Position numbers and translations under genes: made by a program | Shown here: in pieces, positions 26,351-37,703 of the stretch | Numbering within the stretch: the stretch's first letter is position 1 | Layout of the letters: the number at the start of each line of letters is the position of its first letter | Assembly (NCBI GenBank): GCA_019188255.1 | Contig: JAETXT010000011.1 | Coordinates: 3,491,137 to 3,555,136 of the forward strand | Direction of reading: 5' to 3' | Source: Verticillium longisporum | Lineage: Eukaryota; Ascomycota; Sordariomycetes; Glomerellales; Plectosphaerellaceae | DNA length: 64,000 nucleotides | The notes under the pieces: generated by a model | What the model saw: the letters and a program-made list of their open reading frames with translations, nothing else | Database searches by the model: none | Told to the model about the DNA's origin: nothing

Positions 26351-28000
26351 ATGGCCCTCCCTCCTAAAGTATATCAGTGGCTCGTCGGCGTGTTCGCCTC
26401 GCTCGGCTCGCTGACATATGGCTACGATCTCGGTGTCATCGCCCAAGTCATCGCCGCTCCGTCCTTCCTAGACCGCGTCGGCGACAACCCGGCCGAAATT
26501 GGAGGCATAGTGTCTGTCTTTACGGGTGGTGCCTTCTTTGGTGCTCTGGCTGCCGCCCCGATGGCCGACAGACTTGGTCGTAAGCTTTGCATCCTCATTG
26601 GTGCCGTCGTCTTTATAATCGGAGGTCTGTTGCAGACGTTGGCGAAGAACACTGCCTATATGATGGCCGGCCGTGGGATCGGCGGCCTAGGAATCGGAGC
26701 CATGGTTATGAGTACGTTCCGTATTCTTTTGGTCTCAACCAACTCGTGCTGGCTGACTCGTTTTCAGTCATTCCCGTTTATCAGGCCGAACTTGCACATC
26801 CAAGTATTCGAGGCACTGTCACTGCGCTTCAACAATTCATGTTGGGCGTCGGTGCGCTCTTCGCCGCCTGGTTCTCCTATGCCATGACAGTCGGCGTCTC
26901 TGATGATAACGAGAACCAGTGGAGGATATCCCTTGGATTGCAAAACATCCCAGCTGGCGTCCTCGCCCTCTTGATCATGCTTTTCCCAGAGTCTCCCCGA
27001 TGGCTTATCGATCACGGAAAAGCTGAGGATGGCCTCAAGACTCTCGCCAAGCTCCACTCCAACGGAAACGTCAACGATGCCTGGGTCCAAGCCGAGTTTG
27101 CTCAGATTCAGGAATCCATTAGCGTCGAACACGAGGTTCAGGCAAAGTCCTACATGGAACTTTTCCGTGACAAGTCCTGCCTGCGACGCCTCTGGATTGC
27201 CTGTTCGGTCCAGGCCTCTATTCAGATGACTGGCGTGGCAGCTATACAATATTACAGCGTGGCTATCTACAGCAAGATGGGCATCTCGACAAACAACACC
27301 CTCATGTACCAAGCCATCTCCAACATCCTGGCTCTGTGCGCACAGGGCCTCTGCATGGCCTTGGTAGATCGGCTTGGCCGTCGCTGGCCCCTCATATTGG
27401 GCAATGTCGGCAACTGCATTACTTTTATCATTTCCACTGCCCTTCTGGCGTCTTTCCCCCTGACGAGAGCGGCGGAAATAAGGCCGCGAGCTGGGCATTC
27501 ATCGTCATGACTTGGATTTATAATTTCTCCTTCAGCGCCACGTGTGGTCCTTTGTCGTGGATCATTCCTGCAGAGATTTTCGACATGAAGACGAGGGCCA
27601 AAGGTGTCAGTATTGCTACGGCCGTCAATCTTGCGTTCAACGCCATGATTGCACAGACGACGTCAGTGGCCCTGGACGATAATACCGGCATCGGATGGAG
27701 ATGGTATATTCTATTCATCGTGAGTCATTCCTGGTCTTGAACCTACGCTGAGATAACGGCTAACGTTCCAAGGTGTGCAACGCTACTAACGCCATATACT
27801 TCTGGTGTGTGCTACCCGAAACCGCTCGCCGTCCTCTTGAAGAGATGCGCTATCTGTTCACCGAAGCGCCGTACTTTGTTCCAACCATGAACCCTTCTCA
27901 AGCTTATTCCAATGACATGGAGCTGCGACTGGAACAGGCTGAGAGGAAGCAAGGTGGTGCCGCTGACTTGGAAGTCGAGGATGTCCACAGCCGTGTTTGA
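26351..28000 (+). CDS. MFS sugar transporter, one base short at a C5 run
   Basis: Plasma-membrane hexose-type proton symporter of the sugar porter family. Exons are 26351-26711, 26768-27719 and 27773-28000. Family marks are YGYDLGVIAQVI in TM1, the loop DRLGRKLC, PVYQAELAHPSIRG after TM4, PESPRWLIDHGK in the central loop, DRLGRRWPL in the second half and PETARRPLEEM at the end. Exon 2 changes frame at the C5 run 27456-27460: before it the text reads ISTALLASFP, after it DESGGNKAASWAFIVMTW. One more C would give 1542 nt, an exact 514 codons. As written the protein stops early, losing about four membrane segments. Start ATG 26351 has an ideal GCCATGG context. Confidence 0.85.
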
Positions 28001-28142
28001 GCTGACTGGACACAAATGGATGCATTCATTCAATTTAGCATGCAATCCAGAATAGACCAATTGGTTTATCATTCAACGCTTGCTAAGGGTACCAAATGAT
28101 ACAGATAATATCTCCACCGCCACTTCTGATGCCCTGACGTGC

Positions 28143-29132
28143 TCACTTCCACAAAGTCCTCTTATCAGCAGCATCTTTGACGAAATGCGTCATCAAGAAT
28201 TGGTTTCCAAGACTTTCCAGTCGCCCCCGATATCTTTCCTCTGCTCCGTGTGCCTTCTCAATCTGCTTCTGGTGAGTAGCCAGAATTGCCCGCTGTTGTG
28301 GCAATGGCAAGTGAGCAAGACTCCTCTCGTCGTTCTTGTTGAGTGAAGCCAGCTGTTTCGCGAACTTGTACTCCTTCTTACCTGCTTTCGTCTGCGTGAG
28401 GGCATCCTTGCCGGAACGACTGACTAGCGACGTTGATATTGAAGTTGTAGGTGCCGAGTTGTCGATATCGCTTGCTGGTCCATCTTCTATCAGATCTGGC
28501 CTGATAGGCGATCGTGGCTTCAGAGGTTGTCGTCGGGGATGTATTTGTATTTGGGATCTGTGGGAGATGATTCTACCAGAGGGCAAGCGGAGCGAATTTT
28601 CGTCAGGCTGCACTGGGCGATTCTCGACCCTGTCTTTCCTCGGGAGTGCACTGTCGTCTGCGTCTTCGTCTCCTTCACTCCCTGCCTCTGAGCCGGAGAA
28701 GTCATAGAAGTCTGCAAACTCCGAGTCGTCGTTGGCAATATCGAACTTGCAGTGGCCTTTTCCAAGCATGTCTGTAGATCTGTCAGTATCACTTTCATGA
28801 CACCTGGGGCTCGAGGTTGACTGACGTTGCTGAACTGCGAGTGTGCTAGCCCGCTGCGTTCCACAGCAGATGCATTCGTTGTGTCCGACGATGATGAGGT
28901 GAAGATAGGAGAAGAGAGTTTCAAGATCCACAATGAGGCGCTTCTTATCTGGGACGAAAAGCCCGTGTGTCTTTTGCATGTGCCCAAGGTTGTCATCGAA
29001 TGATTCGGAGAGCTTATTGCAGAACAAGCATTGGTCGCGATCGAAAACCGGGTCAACCCTTGGTGTTCCGATGAGTTCTGAAAGCTTGTCTGGGCTGCTG
29101 GACCCGTTTCCAGTGGTTGTTCCGCCTATCAT
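28143..29132 (-). CDS. N-terminally truncated Rei1-like zinc-finger protein (60S biogenesis family)
   Basis: Rei1/ZNF622 proteins act in the cytoplasm on pre-60S ribosomes. This copy keeps the second half: zinc finger CLFCNKLSESFDDNLGHMQK, ERLIVDLET-like segment KKRLIVDLETLFSYLHLI, a CxxC...H finger (CICCGTQR...HMLGKGHCKF), the acidic FADFYDFSGS stretch and the basic C-terminal tail that in Rei1 reaches into the exit tunnel. Intron 28772-28825 (54 bp, in frame, GTCAGT...ACAG) must be removed to rebuild the second finger. The two N-terminal fingers of normal Rei1 are absent and an in-frame TAG lies just upstream of the ATG. It is 311 aa against over 400 in the family. Probably a partial duplicate; the frame is otherwise clean. 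Confidence 0.75.
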   Translation of the reverse strand: MIGGTTTGNGSSSPDKLSELIGTPRVDPVFDRDQCLFCNKLSESFDDNLGHMQKTHGLFVPDKKRLIVDLETLFSYLHLIIVGHNECICCGTQRASTLAVQQRQSTSSPRCHESDTDRSTDMLGKGHCKFDIANDDSEFADFYDFSGSEAGSEGDEDADDSALPRKDRVENRPVQPDENSLRLPSGRIISHRSQIQIHPRRQPLKPRSPIRPDLIEDGPASDIDNSAPTTSISTSLVSRSGKDALTQTKAGKKEYKFAKQLASLNKNDERSLAHLPLPQQRAILATHQKQIEKAHGAEERYRGRLESLGNQFLMTHFVKDAADKRTLWK

Positions 29133-29282
29133 ATCGATGACAGTCTAGGCTGATAAGATTTACAGTGGTGTTGTGAAGGTAAGACCTGTTTCGGGGTTGG
29201 TAAATCAGGTGGAGGCGATAATGTACCTATGATCTGGTGTCGTGAAGAGGCCTGACACAAAGAATGCTGTGACTGATGATGA

Positions 29283-29302
29283 ATATATATATATATATAT
29301 AT
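29283..29302. repeat. (AT)10 microsatellite
   Basis: Perfect AT dinucleotide run upstream of the Rei1-like gene. Confidence 0.9.
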
Positions 29303-30737
29303 TGACTTCATCTCGAATCGAACACCTTTGAGGCACAGAGCACCGTGAAGTCCCAATTCATCGCATTCAGGACCATGAAAACACGAGACTCGCAGATGCC
29401 AAGAAGTGGCGTCGTGAAGCAAGTAATCTCATTGGCACATCTGTACTGCCTCAGAATGAATCATCGCGGCTAATGAAAGGCTAGACCTAATCAGTGATGC
29501 TGACTCGGCTTGACGACATGTGATTTGACGTTGCTCCTCCAGAGGGCCCTAACTTTCAGTGCTGCCCCCAATATCTTACCAAGCAAATCCCTGAACATTA
29601 CCCAGCCCGTGTCAAAGCAAATGTATCCGATGGTGCAGCTGTGGTATGGCTGACTGTTGTCATAAGTCTCCAGATAGGTCCCGGAAAGCGCATAGAGACG
29701 GCTTAGGCGGCTCTGAGCTCCGCTGGTAGGAACTGCATGCATCTCGAGCTGGTGACCGCCCATGCTCTGTGAATTAAGGTAAGGTACCGTACTTTAACAA
29801 AAGCAGCAGATTAAAGCCCCTGATCACCTCTGTCTTAGCAGGCACCCGAACAAGCCGAAAGCTGAATTGGAAATGAGACCTCCGCCTTCGCTTTCTCTCG
29901 ACTCTCCATCAACCCTCTAGCTTAACTCCCTAACAAAGCCCGATCCAATTTGACAGGACATCGAGGCATGGGATTGCTGGCTGGCCCTGGACCTCAAAGA
30001 TTGCGTGATGAACGCATGGCAGGGCTATCTACTTAAGCTTCAGCTTCTGGCCCGTACCGAATTGCAGCCATCATCCACACGTGGGTGGCCACGAATGGCC
30101 ACTGACTGGCGCTGCGCCCCAGTGGAACCTCATATTTGACCTTTCGATACGCGTACTCGTTATTGACGACAGGGGTAACCGCCCTCTGCCAACGTTTCTT
30201 ACTCAAAGTTCGTTGTAAGTCTGCAGTAGATTTCCAGAGAAAATACAAGGCAGTTGCGAGATGCATGCCCAAGCTAACAATATCTTGTGTGACGAAAATG
30301 AGCGTAGCGCTCTTGGTTGCAGCATCCTCAAGCTACTGCCTTTCGGCTTCGGCTACGAATCCACGACGCTGGGGCTTGAACAATAGCATCACCTGTGCCT
30401 TGGATCGAGTAGGATCACTTCTTTCATCTGAAGCGAATGACGGACGAAGCAAACGCCCATAGTCGCCCCGCAGATGACTAAAGAAACTCTACATGAATCT
30501 CAGTAGTGCTAGGTCTGCACAGCCGTGAGGGTCAGCTTACGTTGATTGACGTCGCAGTTCTCATCGCTTATTACGCCTCGCGCCTCGCACCTCGCCTGTG
30601 ATTGAATTGGACGAGGATACGCGAATCCATCAGCCCATGCTGACCGGCGCGGACGCATCATTTGCCCACGTCGTCATGGAACCTTTTCGAAGACGGGTTC
30701 ATTGTCAGTTTAACAAGAGTTATAGAAGAAATAATGT

Positions 30738-30744
30738 ATAAAAC
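30738..30744 (+). promoter_or_regulatory. TATA box of the EthD gene
   Basis: TATAAAA about 85 bp before the ATG at 30825, supporting that start. Confidence 0.5.
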
Positions 30745-30824
30745 ACCATCTGTTGGTCGAAGTATGCCACCAGCCTATTCTCATTCACTGCTCACACTGA
30801 AACTCTTCATATTGCAACATCACA

Positions 30825-31443
30825 ATGAAGTCCGCCGCCGCTCTGTCCGTTGCTTCACTTGTAAGTGCCACCTATGGCAGCTTTGCGCCTTATGCGAACA
30901 CTACCGTCCCGGCCATGCCCGGTGCTCTGGACCAGTGCTGTTGCTTGACATACAAAGCTGCTTGCACCATGAATATGGAGCGAATGTTCCACATAAAACT
31001 CTTCTACAACCGCAAGCAAGGTATCACGCCAGAGCAGTTCAATCACTATTGGGCCTACAATCACGCCGAACTGGCGACACCCTTTCATCTCCGCCTGGGT
31101 GTGGTGAAGTACTCCCAGGTATGGGTGTCCAGACTCTTGAACACTTAAGTATAATGTCTAACGCAGTTGGGGATGTTTATTGTACCACTCGACGCCCGAT
31201 ATCCGCGACTTGGGCCGTGTTGAGAACGCACCGCCCATTCTCGAGTTCGACGGCGCTGCAGAATTCTGGGTACATAACCTGGAGACTTTCCAATCGATTG
31301 GAGGCGACCCAGAGTACCTCAACTAGATTCAGCCTGACGAGGCAAACTTTATTGATCCAGAGTCGATCCGAATGATCATAGGGGTAGACTATATCGTTGT
31401 GGAGAACCAAAACACGGCCATGGAGCACGGTCGATTCTTCTGA
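30825..31443 (+). pseudogene. EthD-domain protein with signal peptide, stop codon and frame slip
   Basis: EthD is a small ferredoxin-like fold found in fungal polyketide-tailoring dehydratases/decarboxylases. The domain starts at MFHIKLFYNRKQGITPEQFN, followed by HYWAYNHAELATPF. Exon 1 is 30825-31118 and intron 31119-31166 has a CTAAC branch. Exon 2 (31167-31443) carries a clear continuation (STPDIRDLGRVENAPPILEF, then DGAAEFWVHNLE), but one base out of phase, and it contains an in-frame TAG at 31324-31326 that would be Gln if C. An N-terminal secretory signal (MKSAAALSVASLVSATYG) and a CCC cluster precede the domain, which is unusual for EthD proteins. Called a pseudogene because of the two lesions. 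Confidence 0.65.
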
Positions 31444-32234
31444 AGACAATCCCCCATTTCTATATCGAGGTTAGATCATCACGTCAGTGCGAGGCAGGCA
31501 AAGTTCTTGACGTAAGCAGGAATTGTCAAATGTAGCAGCGTTTGCTTTATGCAGCAAACCTATGAGCTCCTGGGATCTGCTCGGTCTGTTTGTGAGACTT
31601 GGCCTACATATTGCATTGCGTACGCCTGGAATATTGCGAGGTGCCATTGTGAAGCCGGTGTCCCGAAGTTCTAAACGTCGCATTAAAGTGAAGCTGAGCT
31701 AATTAAGGGAGTGCGAGCCCCTGAACAAAGCCCCCGACGCGTGGCAACTCATTTGCCGGCCGTGCTTCCGAAGCCGCATGCAGAGACACACGTTCGATGA
31801 GTTCAATAGGCTGAACTTCAACGTGTATTAAATGAGACATCCCAGCATTTAGGCACCACGCCCAGTTGTTTTGTTTTGCCCCATGACTCGATCCCATGGC
31901 CCTCCTGGTCGTAGCTATAAGGTTTAATTCGCATGTGTACCCTCTTCGGAGCTCTCGGATGATTGATGCTGCTCCGAAATTCCGGTGCTTTCATTTCTGA
32001 TTAGAAGCTCATGTGTACAGCCCACAGGCGCAGTAATTCTTTGGCATGACGCAGCGAAAATGACCATGACGTGCCGGCATGTTATAAGCCAAGACTGTTA
32101 AGGGGTCTGCGTTGCCTTTAAGGTCACATTATAAATACGGAGGCCCGACTCTTGCTAATGTGAGGATTGTACTGCTGCTCAGCCAGCGAGACCCTTTCTG
32201 AGTTTGATCATTACTTTCCGTAGTTCGTACAACC
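31444..32234. other. Intergenic, with TATA box
   Basis: No coding support. TATAAATA at about 32129-32136 stands 100 bp before the FAD oxidoreductase ATG and is its likely core promoter. Confidence 0.4.
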
Positions 32235-32557
32235 ATGAGATTGTCGCCAATCATCGCCTGGCCCCTGTGGCTCGGGAGCGTATCTGCAATCCCCAGCAAG
32301 GCCATCGGTGGCCACAATGGTCGCCCTGATCTCGCCTGTAAGGCCAATGCCGTCTATGTTGACGTGGCAATCATTGGCGGCGGCTCCGGGGGTATTCACG
32401 CCGCCATTCAACTGAAGGATGCTGGCGCAAAGGTCTTGGTGATCGAAAAGAAAAACCAAATCGGAGGCCACGCGGAAACTTACAAAAATAATGAAACCGG
32501 CATTGTCAGCAACGTCGGTGTCGTCCTCTTCGAGAATACAGATCTAGTGAAACGATA

Positions 32558-34415
32558 ACGTACATGCACAGTGAGTGGGCCAGTACAGTGAGTGGACCAC
32601 CTCACCTCGACCCGACAAACATTCCAACCCAGAACTAAACAAAAACATAGGAAATCAATTGAAATCACGCCCCATTACCTTATTCAGAAGATAATATAGT
32701 CATCTGACAAGTTCTCGCGTTATGGCCAGTATTTCCACAGGTGCCACAGGTCCGTTTCTTCGGTATAGCCCGAGTCGCGCGACCCGGATTCTGCCTCGTT
32801 TCCTCCCTCATCTGAACATCTACCTCCTTCTGGGCAATCTGGTCTTGTCCATCACCTAGAGTCATACTCCCTCCTTCCCTGAGACGTACTTTTTTAGCTC
32901 TCCGACGTCGGCTAAGGGTAGCATTCTCGCTTTCAAGTATCTTGAGCCTTGCGTCCATTAGGACGAACTGGTGCATTATCTTGTGTGTACCCTTCGTGTA
33001 TTGGTCGATAGCCTGAAGCATTGATGTTGGTGAGCTTCCCTGGTGTCGGGAGATTCGATTCTTAATGAATTCGGACTGTGAAGTGGCTTCAATCGGGTTT
33101 GTAGGAGTCTTACACACCCATGGCTTAGGGAGTCCAGAAGACGTTCCTGGCGGCGTTGGTGTCTTTAATTTCACATCCAGCCTTGAAAGGACTGCTTCTG
33201 GGTCATGGGGGTAAGTCCAGCCCCTTGAAAATCTCCCTGGATGTTTTTTCTGTCATAGAATTCTGGAATGCCGTAAAAAAGCTGGGAAGAAGTCCTCCTT
33301 GGAGATATGGTTTGTACCTGCCTTCATCTTCATCTCAATTTGCCGACCGTACGCTTTCTTCAGCGGTCCAAAACAGCCGACATCGAGAGGTTGGAGTAGA
33401 TGGGACGAATGAGGAGGCATACAAAGTGTAATGATCTTATTCTCCTTACAGTAAAGCTCGAATTTGGCGGAGTGGTGGCTTTCGTGGCCGTCTAGGATGA
33501 GAATGCGAAATGCGCCCGAAGTACGCGACCTTGTATGTTGGTCGAAGTGCCGAATCCAATCGAGACCAATATCATTCGTAGTCCAGCCGTTTGGAGAGGT
33601 TGCGACCTTCCAGTCGCGAGGAAACGCGTCTTCTTCGTACCATGACGAGAGGTGAAATTTACCCGCAACAACGATGTATGGCGGGACACAGAATCCGGTC
33701 GCGCCAACGCCCTGGATCACTGTAACCCATTCCCGATTACCCGGCTGTCTCATCTTAACGTTAGAACGTCTTTCAGAGTTTGTAACAACCATTCCATTAG
33801 CGATAACGCCCATTTGGAAACCGGTCTCATCGAAGTTATAGGTGTCTTCGTCCGTCACGCCGTACTTCGCGACCATGTTACGTACGAGCGTAAACCACGC
33901 GTTTATCGCGTCGGGATCTTCGCATTGGGCCCTCTTATAGTCGTACTTTCGAAAGATACGCGTCCGGAGCGCAGGTTGTCGTTTGACGAATCTTGAAGCC
34001 CATCGCGGTCCGACGGGTGGCGCGTCGCGCGCCGCCAGCAGGACATTCGCCATATCTCCAACACTATCCAACCGAGGGGGTATGATCGGGAATCTAGGTC
34101 TAGTATGTATTCGACAATCGTTTGCTCTTCTAGCATTGTTAATTTCTTTAATTTGGATGTGATTTCGCTTCGGGATGGGGTGCCGTTCTGGCGGCGAACG
34201 AGAGTCGTTCGGCTGACATTGTAGATGGCTGCAGCACGTCGGGCGCTTAACCCTGGATCTTTTTCCATTGCTTGACGGGCAAGGAATAGCTGACTGTCTT
34301 GAGAAGGTGTTTCCATGACTGGTTGTAGAGAAAAGTAAGGTGGAATGTTGAAGTTTGGAGAATGACGCGAAAGTGGTCCACTCACTGTACTGGCCCACTC
34401 ACTGTACATGTACGT
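32558..34415 (-). mobile_element. Fot1/pogo-type Tc1-mariner element with 43 bp inverted repeats
   Basis: Boundaries are 32558 and 34415, flanked by TA at 32556-32557 and 34416-34417, the superfamily's target duplication. Terminal inverted repeats are 32558-32600 and 34373-34415 (43 bp, one mismatch at 32567). Each holds the internal repeat ACAGTGAGTGG twice. Length 1858 bp, repeat length and insertion site match the Fot1 group. The single transposase gene lies on the minus strand. Confidence 0.95.
32680..34316 (-). pseudogene. Fot1/pogo transposase, three frame slips
   Basis: The start ATG 34316 (METPSQDSQLFLARQAM) begins a Psq-type helix-turn-helix (RAAAIYNVSRTTL), then a CENP-B-type DNA-binding region (VGPRWASRFVKRQPALR), then the DDE domain: first Asp in YNFDETGFQMG, second in LILDGHESHHS, third in LLQPLDVGCFGPLKKAYG. 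The C-terminus has a CX2CX4HX4C zinc knuckle (CGTCGNTGHNARTC). The frame changes at the G5 run 34076-34080, at the A6 run 33275-33280 and at the G5 run 33207-33211. All three are homopolymers and the catalytic triad is intact. With corrected runs the protein would be about 545 aa, normal for Fot1. Whether the slips are real decides if the element is autonomous. Confidence 0.88.
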
Positions 34416-35725
34416 TACTTCAATCGGCTCAAGGTCCCAATTACGACCTCCAATGTACTGGCCTCAACAAGTGCATCACGGCAGTTCGACTTTGCTTTGG
34501 GATTTCCCATTCCAGCCCAAAGCGCTTCTGCCGCAGCTGCACAGCAGCAAGTCCTTCAAGCCGCCGCTCAGGCTTACACTCAGAATGTCCTCAGCAAGTA
34601 TGGATGGATCGACCAGGGATTCCTAGTCCCTGATCCCGTCCCAGCAGAATTGTATGAGCCTTTCGGTCAGTTCGCAGCAAAGTACAACTTTTCGGCTCTC
34701 CTACCAATCATTGCACAATTCAATTGGTATACGGGGAACCTCACAACCCTTCCGGCACTTTATGGCATCAAGGGCCTCGGACCTGGTCTGCTGAGCAGCC
34801 TCTTCGGCGAGTTCATCCTCTCCGGCACGGGCGACACCAGGAGTCTATACGACTCTGCTCTCAAGGAGCTCGGTTCCAGTGTGCTCTTAAGCACTACTAT
34901 CCTCAATGTTGACCGTCACTCTAACGCGACTGGTGTTACTTTGGTAGTAGCCGAGTCTGGCAAAAGCCGCAAGACAATCATTGCCCAGAAGCTGTTGTTG
35001 GCCATCCCGCCAACTTTGAAGAACATGGTGGCCTTTGACCTCTCCATTCAGGAGAAGGAAATCTTCTCTAAGTTTTCGTCTTTGGGCTACTTCGCCGGCA
35101 TAGCAAGTGTTCCTGGGTTCAACGGCAGCTTCACCAACATCGGTGCTCTGACTCCCTTCAACCAGCCCATCATCCCTGGCAACAATGGCTTCAGCTCCAC
35201 GGGCTCCCCTAACGAGTTCCTCATTGGAGGAGGATTTGATACCGGCGATGTGACAGATGAGGACGGCAAGAACCTTGTCCGCAAGAATCTTGCTACCCTT
35301 GCTGCCTCGGGTGTTGTCCCAGCAGATGCAGCGTCGAGCGTCACATTCCCGTACACCTCCAATCACACGCCTTACAACGTACGCTGCAAAGCCGAAGACA
35401 TTAAGAACGGATTCTACCGGAAGCTGCTGGACTTGCAAGGTTCCGGAAACACATATTTTACCGGGGCGGCATTTGCCGGACACAACAGTGCCTTGGTTTG
35501 GACCTGGAACCAGGGGACCATTTTGCCTGCTATCACGAAGGCGCTTGGTCTGAAATATGACGCATGATGACAGCCTTTCGGATGGATTAAGATTGGTTTT
35601 ACTTGAGACCTATTTTCGGAAAGCACGGTTTATCTAATGACAAGACAAACTTGCCGTGCTGCAAAACCTGATTCCATACATGACTGTGAGCGTAGTATCA
35701 TGTATGACGGAAGAACCAAATCCAG

Positions 35726-36580
35726 TTACTCTAAAACACCCAGTTGTCTCAACCAGGCCTCGCACAAAGAGGGCCATTTTGAGACGGGCACTTCAGCGCC
35801 AGTATCCAGCGCGAATCCGTGTGGCGCGTCAGCAAAGACGTGAAGCTCAACGGGGCCTCCAGCCGCCTGTATGGATTGTGCCAGACGGTAGGCGTTGACC
35901 ACAGGAACGACGGGATCGTTGTTAGAGTAGACAATAAAGGTTGGTGGTGCTAGATTCGATAATTGCTGATCCGGGATGACAGTGTCGTAGAGGGCCTGTT
36001 TTGCGGGAGGTTCAAGAGGGGCCTTATTCGGGATGATAGTGTGTCCAACTGCGTTTGTAGAAATTGGTCCATACCCAATGATAGCAAAGTCTAGCTTCGG
36101 CACCGGCGCTCCTGCGGTAGAGACCCAAGAAGCCGGGTACTCAGCTAGCAGCGCCGAGCCAAGATGGCCGCCGGATGACAGACCACAGACCGCCAAACCT
36201 TTTGGCACATTGGCCCGGTCGCTAATCAATCGCAGCGCCTGTCTTGCATCATCGATTGGAGCTTCAGGTCCTGTGGCAGCCGTAGGAAAGCGATGAACAA
36301 GCACGAAAGCCTCGAAGCCGAGTGACGCAAGCCAACGGGCGACCACGACTCCCTCTTTGCCGGCCATCAGCTCAACATAACCACCACCACCGAGGATGAG
36401 GATGGCGTGCCCGTTGGACGTCTTGGGCTTGTATCCGAATAGCCACGGTCGTGTGACACTCGAAACAACCCCTTGGTCAATGACCCCTCCAGGCAAGTCG
36501 ATCTCGAAAGCACCATAGAGAGGCTCATCATCCCACAATGGCCATTCAGAATCGGCTGCAAATGCTGCTGAAACGCCCAT
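35726..36580 (-). CDS. Alpha/beta hydrolase, acetylesterase-like
   Basis: Single exon of 284 aa. The oxyanion-hole strand AILILGGGGYVE, nucleophile elbow CGLSSGGHLG, acid in SNNDPVVPV and His in DAPHGFALD form the triad, in the spacing of the BD-FAE/acetyl-xylan-esterase-like family. No signal peptide, so it is probably cytosolic. ATG 36580 is chosen as the start because the longer frame upstream (to 36910) is low-complexity and unlike the family. Its stop is 158 bp from the convergent FAD oxidoreductase stop. Intact. Confidence 0.8.
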   Translation of the reverse strand: MGVSAAFAADSEWPLWDDEPLYGAFEIDLPGGVIDQGVVSSVTRPWLFGYKPKTSNGHAILILGGGGYVELMAGKEGVVVARWLASLGFEAFVLVHRFPTAATGPEAPIDDARQALRLISDRANVPKGLAVCGLSSGGHLGSALLAEYPASWVSTAGAPVPKLDFAIIGYGPISTNAVGHTIIPNKAPLEPPAKQALYDTVIPDQQLSNLAPPTFIVYSNNDPVVPVVNAYRLAQSIQAAGGPVELHVFADAPHGFALDTGAEVPVSKWPSLCEAWLRQLGVLE

Positions 36581-37703
36581 CGTTGCGTTGTAGTGAATTG
36601 GGAGTGGTGGTGGTGAATTGGGGTCTGCGATTTGTGAGACAGGCGGCTGCTCGGCGTCTCGAAATTGGGGCACGAATCGTTTTGTTGTACCCGTTCGGTT
36701 GGTTTTCTCCCGAATACAGTGGATATCGGGTGGGGGGGATTGGGGGCAGCTTGAAGTGGCGCAAGCAGGGAGCGGCAAGAAACGTGACCCCGCATGGCTG
36801 CCGTCGAGGGTCTGGGTTGAGTCTTCTGAGTGGGAATTTACCACGTTATATGGAAGGCATACTTGATTCTCTGATGTTCTGGAATGCGGCGCAATTAAAT
36901 GAGTTATCACAAATTGCGCTCAATACCCGTTTCGGTAATTTGCAAGAGCGTATGCGCACGATCATAATCGGGAGAGCCCGACAAGGCACAAGTGCTTGAC
37001 GTCGCATGCGATAATGGGTTCTGGGACGATGATCGGGCATTCTACCCATTTCCTAGTCTGAAAACTATCACAAATTGCAGCAGATTCGATGTACATCATG
37101 TGACCTTGTAACTAATAGCAAGTCATGGAGAATGCTCCATACATGCCCAGCTTCTCCTGACCTTCGATCGCCCCTTTGGGTAGTCTTCAACTGCGGGCAG
37201 CTGGATGTTAGGATATAGCTCTCGCGCATCCAAGTAGCCCAGACAATTTGCGTACTCTAATATCTGGATTTTTCGAGTGTTTTATAGGCATCGGCAGCGC
37301 GCCTTTGAATCTTTGTATCTGACACCTAGCTGCATTTTAGATTGTACGGAGACGAATTAGCATTTGATACGGTAACCGGATTTACGTAACGTCTTTTGAT
37401 ACAGCCGTCACCCTTCCTTTCTGGTCTTACAGGACTAATTTTAAGGGCTTAGAGCACCGGAGCGCACACAAAAGGGCCACAGAGGACCATAATCCAGATG
37501 TGTTCCAACCCACTACCCAACATTTGACTGCGGATATCGCCTGCGGAAGACCTCTTCTCTCTGCTCATTCTCTCGCTCTGACAAGTCACCTGGCATGAAA
37601 CCCGCTGGTTAAAACTCATAGTCAGTGCCAACACCTGCGAGAAGGAATTCCAGCTCTGAGGGTAAAGCTAGCGTATCTACGCCGCTGAACGGATCTGTCA
37701 TGC
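36581..37703. other. Intergenic, no gene seen
   Basis: About 1.1 kb between two minus-strand genes. G7 run near 36731-36737. Short frames only. Confidence 0.35.

Larger units (their letters stand above)
29133..30824. other. 1.7 kb without a supported gene
   Basis: Two minus-strand frames (29491-29763, 90 codons; 30033-30272, 79 codons) have protein-like composition but no recognised motif or splice context, so they are not called. The junction between the orderly and the decayed halves of the window lies about here. Confidence 0.35.
32235..35567 (+). pseudogene. Secreted FAD-dependent amine-oxidase-type oxidoreductase, split by a transposon
   Basis: Two coding parts, 32235-32557 and 34418-35567, flank a 1858 bp DNA transposon. 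Removing the element and one TA copy rejoins the frame exactly (1473 nt, 490 aa). Visible features are a signal peptide (MRLSPIIAWPLWLGSVSA), the Rossmann FAD motif VDVAIIGGGSGG with the acidic end of strand 2 in VLVIEKK, the GGHAETY loop, and a C-terminal FAD-contact region around TYFTGAAFAGHNS. Relatives are annotated as flavin amine oxidases or beta-cyclopiazonate-dehydrogenase-like proteins; the substrate here is unknown. Apart from the insertion no stop or slip is seen, so the hit is probably recent. With the element in place translation ends at the TAA formed at the junction. Confidence 0.85.

Noticed and set aside
32561..34412. Shorter Fot1 boundaries starting at CATG with the inner TA as target duplication
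   Set aside because: The inverted match extends a further five bases outwards and only the outer boundaries (32558/34415) rebuild the host reading frame.
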